From Acidobacteriota bacterium (GTDB taxonomy: Bacteria; Acidobacteriota; Vicinamibacteria; Vicinamibacterales; Fen-181), in the NCBI GenBank assembly GCA_003157675.1, contig PMKG01000290.1, positions 1-5,937 on the forward strand: a stretch of DNA of 5,937 bases, read 5' to 3'. Position numbers and translations under genes: made by a program. The notes beneath the pieces are model-generated. The model ran no database searches. It had not been told where the DNA came from and saw only the letters and a program-made list of their open reading frames with translations. Within the stretch, counting starts at the first letter, position 1, and each line of letters starts with the position of its first letter. This document shows, piece by piece, positions 4,947 through 5,937 of this stretch.

Positions 4947-5915
4947 ATGAAAGCCATCGTCTACGACACCTACGGCCCGCCCGATGTTCTGAGGTGTGAC
5001 GAGATCGAGAAGCCGATCCCGACCGACGACGAGGTGCTCGTCAGGGTGCGGGCGGCCTCCGTCAATCCCATCGACTGGCACTTCATGAGAGGCGCGCCCT
5101 ACGTGGTCCGCATGATGCTCGGGTGGCGCAAGCCGAAGGTGACGCGGCTCGGCGTCGACGTGGCCGGAGAGGTGGAGGCGGTCGGCAGAAACGTCACCGA
5201 GTTCGAAGCGGGCGACGAGGCGTTCGGCTCGTGCCGCGGGGCCTTCGCGGAGTACGTCTGCACGGCCGGGTCGGCGCTGGTTCGGAAGCCCGGCGGCGTC
5301 TCGTTCGAGCAGGCCGCCGCGGTGCCGGTCGCCGCCTGCACCGTCCTGCAGTGTCTTCGCGATCGGGCACGGCTTCAGGTGGGGCAGCAGGTCCTCATCA
5401 ACGGCGCGTCAGGCGGCGTCGGCACGCTGGCCGTGCAGGTTGCCAAGGCGTTCGGCGCGGAGGTAACCGGCGTGTGCAGCACGAGGAACGTAGACATGGT
5501 CGGGTCGCTCGGCGCGGACCACGTCATCGACTACGCCCGGGAGGACTTCACCACGGGCGGCCGTCGGTACGACGTGATACTCGACCTCGTGACGAATCAC
5601 TCGTTGAGCGCGTGCCGGCGCGTGCTGAACCCCGGTGGAACCTATCTCATGATCGGGGGGGCGGATTACCGCCTGCTCAGCCTGGTCAGCGTCATGATTC
5701 AGTCCGCCGCGCTGTCATGGTTCACGAGCCAGACGCTGGGCCTGATGCTGGCGAAGCTCAGCAAGCAGGATTTCGTCGCGATCGCCGCGCTCATGGAAGC
5801 CGGGAAGGTCACGCCCGTCATCGACAGGCGGTACGCGCTCGCCGAGGTTCCGGATGCGATTCGGTACCTCGAGGAGGGACACGCCCGCGGCAAGGTCATC
5901 ATCACCGTCGAGTAA
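4947..5915 (+). CDS. Zinc-independent MDR-family NAD(P)-dependent oxidoreductase (quinone oxidoreductase type)
   Basis: This 322-residue protein of normal family length begins MKAIVYDTYGPPDVL. The N-terminal GroES-like domain spans about residues 1-125, with SVNPIDWH (38-45) where zinc alcohol dehydrogenases carry the catalytic cysteine, GVDVAGEVEAVG (69-80) and GDEAFG (89-94). A Rossmann domain follows at about 125-260, with the nucleotide-binding motif NGASGGVGTLAVQVAKAFGA (152-171) and GADHVIDYAREDF (189-201). The C-terminal part ends in the family motif GHARGKVIITVE. The lack of catalytic and structural zinc cysteines points to the quinone oxidoreductase branch. These soluble enzymes reduce quinones, enones or similar electrophiles, mostly using NADPH; the true substrate cannot be read from the sequence. 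The gene stands alone between two copies of the 20-bp repeat. The ATG is supported by the N-terminal match and the -10 box just upstream. Confidence 0.95.
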   Translation: MKAIVYDTYGPPDVLRCDEIEKPIPTDDEVLVRVRAASVNPIDWHFMRGAPYVVRMMLGWRKPKVTRLGVDVAGEVEAVGRNVTEFEAGDEAFGSCRGAFAEYVCTAGSALVRKPGGVSFEQAAAVPVAACTVLQCLRDRARLQVGQQVLINGASGGVGTLAVQVAKAFGAEVTGVCSTRNVDMVGSLGADHVIDYAREDFTTGGRRYDVILDLVTNHSLSACRRVLNPGGTYLMIGGADYRLLSLVSVMIQSAALSWFTSQTLGLMLAKLSKQDFVAIAALMEAGKVTPVIDRRYALAEVPDAIRYLEEGHARGKVIITVE

Positions 5916-5937
5916 TCGGAGGACGGGGAGAGGAATC
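5916..5937 (+). repeat. Second copy of the 20-bp repeat, starting at the base after the stop codon
   Basis: One full unit (5916-5935) and the first two bases of another (TC) are visible before the window ends. The unit is almost identical to unit 1 of the upstream array (4831-4850), with G instead of A at its 13th base. The tail of the gene, GAGTAA, also resembles the GAGTAG that ends most array units, so the array may have supplied the stop codon. The length of this array is unknown. Confidence 0.85.

Overview
The window is GC-rich DNA from a Gram-negative bacterium: it encodes a TolC-type outer-membrane channel directly behind an RND efflux pump. The base composition, the -10 boxes placed so that transcripts would start at or next to the ATG, and the style of the multicopper oxidase remnant remind me of soil Acidobacteriota (Vicinamibacteria-like). 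That placement is an impression, not a demonstrated assignment.

Layout, left to right. (1) Bases 1-1558, plus strand: the last 76 residues of an RND inner-membrane transporter overlap by 8 bases the start of a complete TolC-family outer-membrane efflux protein, so this is the end of a tripartite efflux operon. (2) Bases 1559-1776: an intergenic region with three GTACT cores spaced exactly 23 bp apart, a likely operator. (3) Bases 1777-2937, plus strand: a decayed multicopper oxidase of the CotA/bilirubin-oxidase type. Most copper ligands are missing and an in-frame TGA at 2662-2664 cuts the frame, yet the same frame continues to a recognisable WHCHI copper motif. (4) Bases 2938-3148: no gene, one GC-rich hairpin. 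(5) Bases 3149-4798, minus strand: a small hypothetical protein, a cold-shock protein with a good promoter and a leader of about 200 nt, and a single-pass membrane protein of unknown function. (6) Bases 4799-4946: a divergent promoter region whose centre is a 20-bp-period tandem repeat array. (7) Bases 4947-5915, plus strand: a zinc-independent MDR-family oxidoreductase (quinone oxidoreductase type). The same 20-bp repeat restarts at the base after its stop codon and runs off the window.

The genes do not form one pathway; apart from the efflux pair they look like independent units. The best candidate for something new is the 20-bp repeat that brackets the oxidoreductase and fills the space between two divergent promoters. 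Next are the in-frame decay of the multicopper oxidase and the 23-bp-phased GTACT operator.
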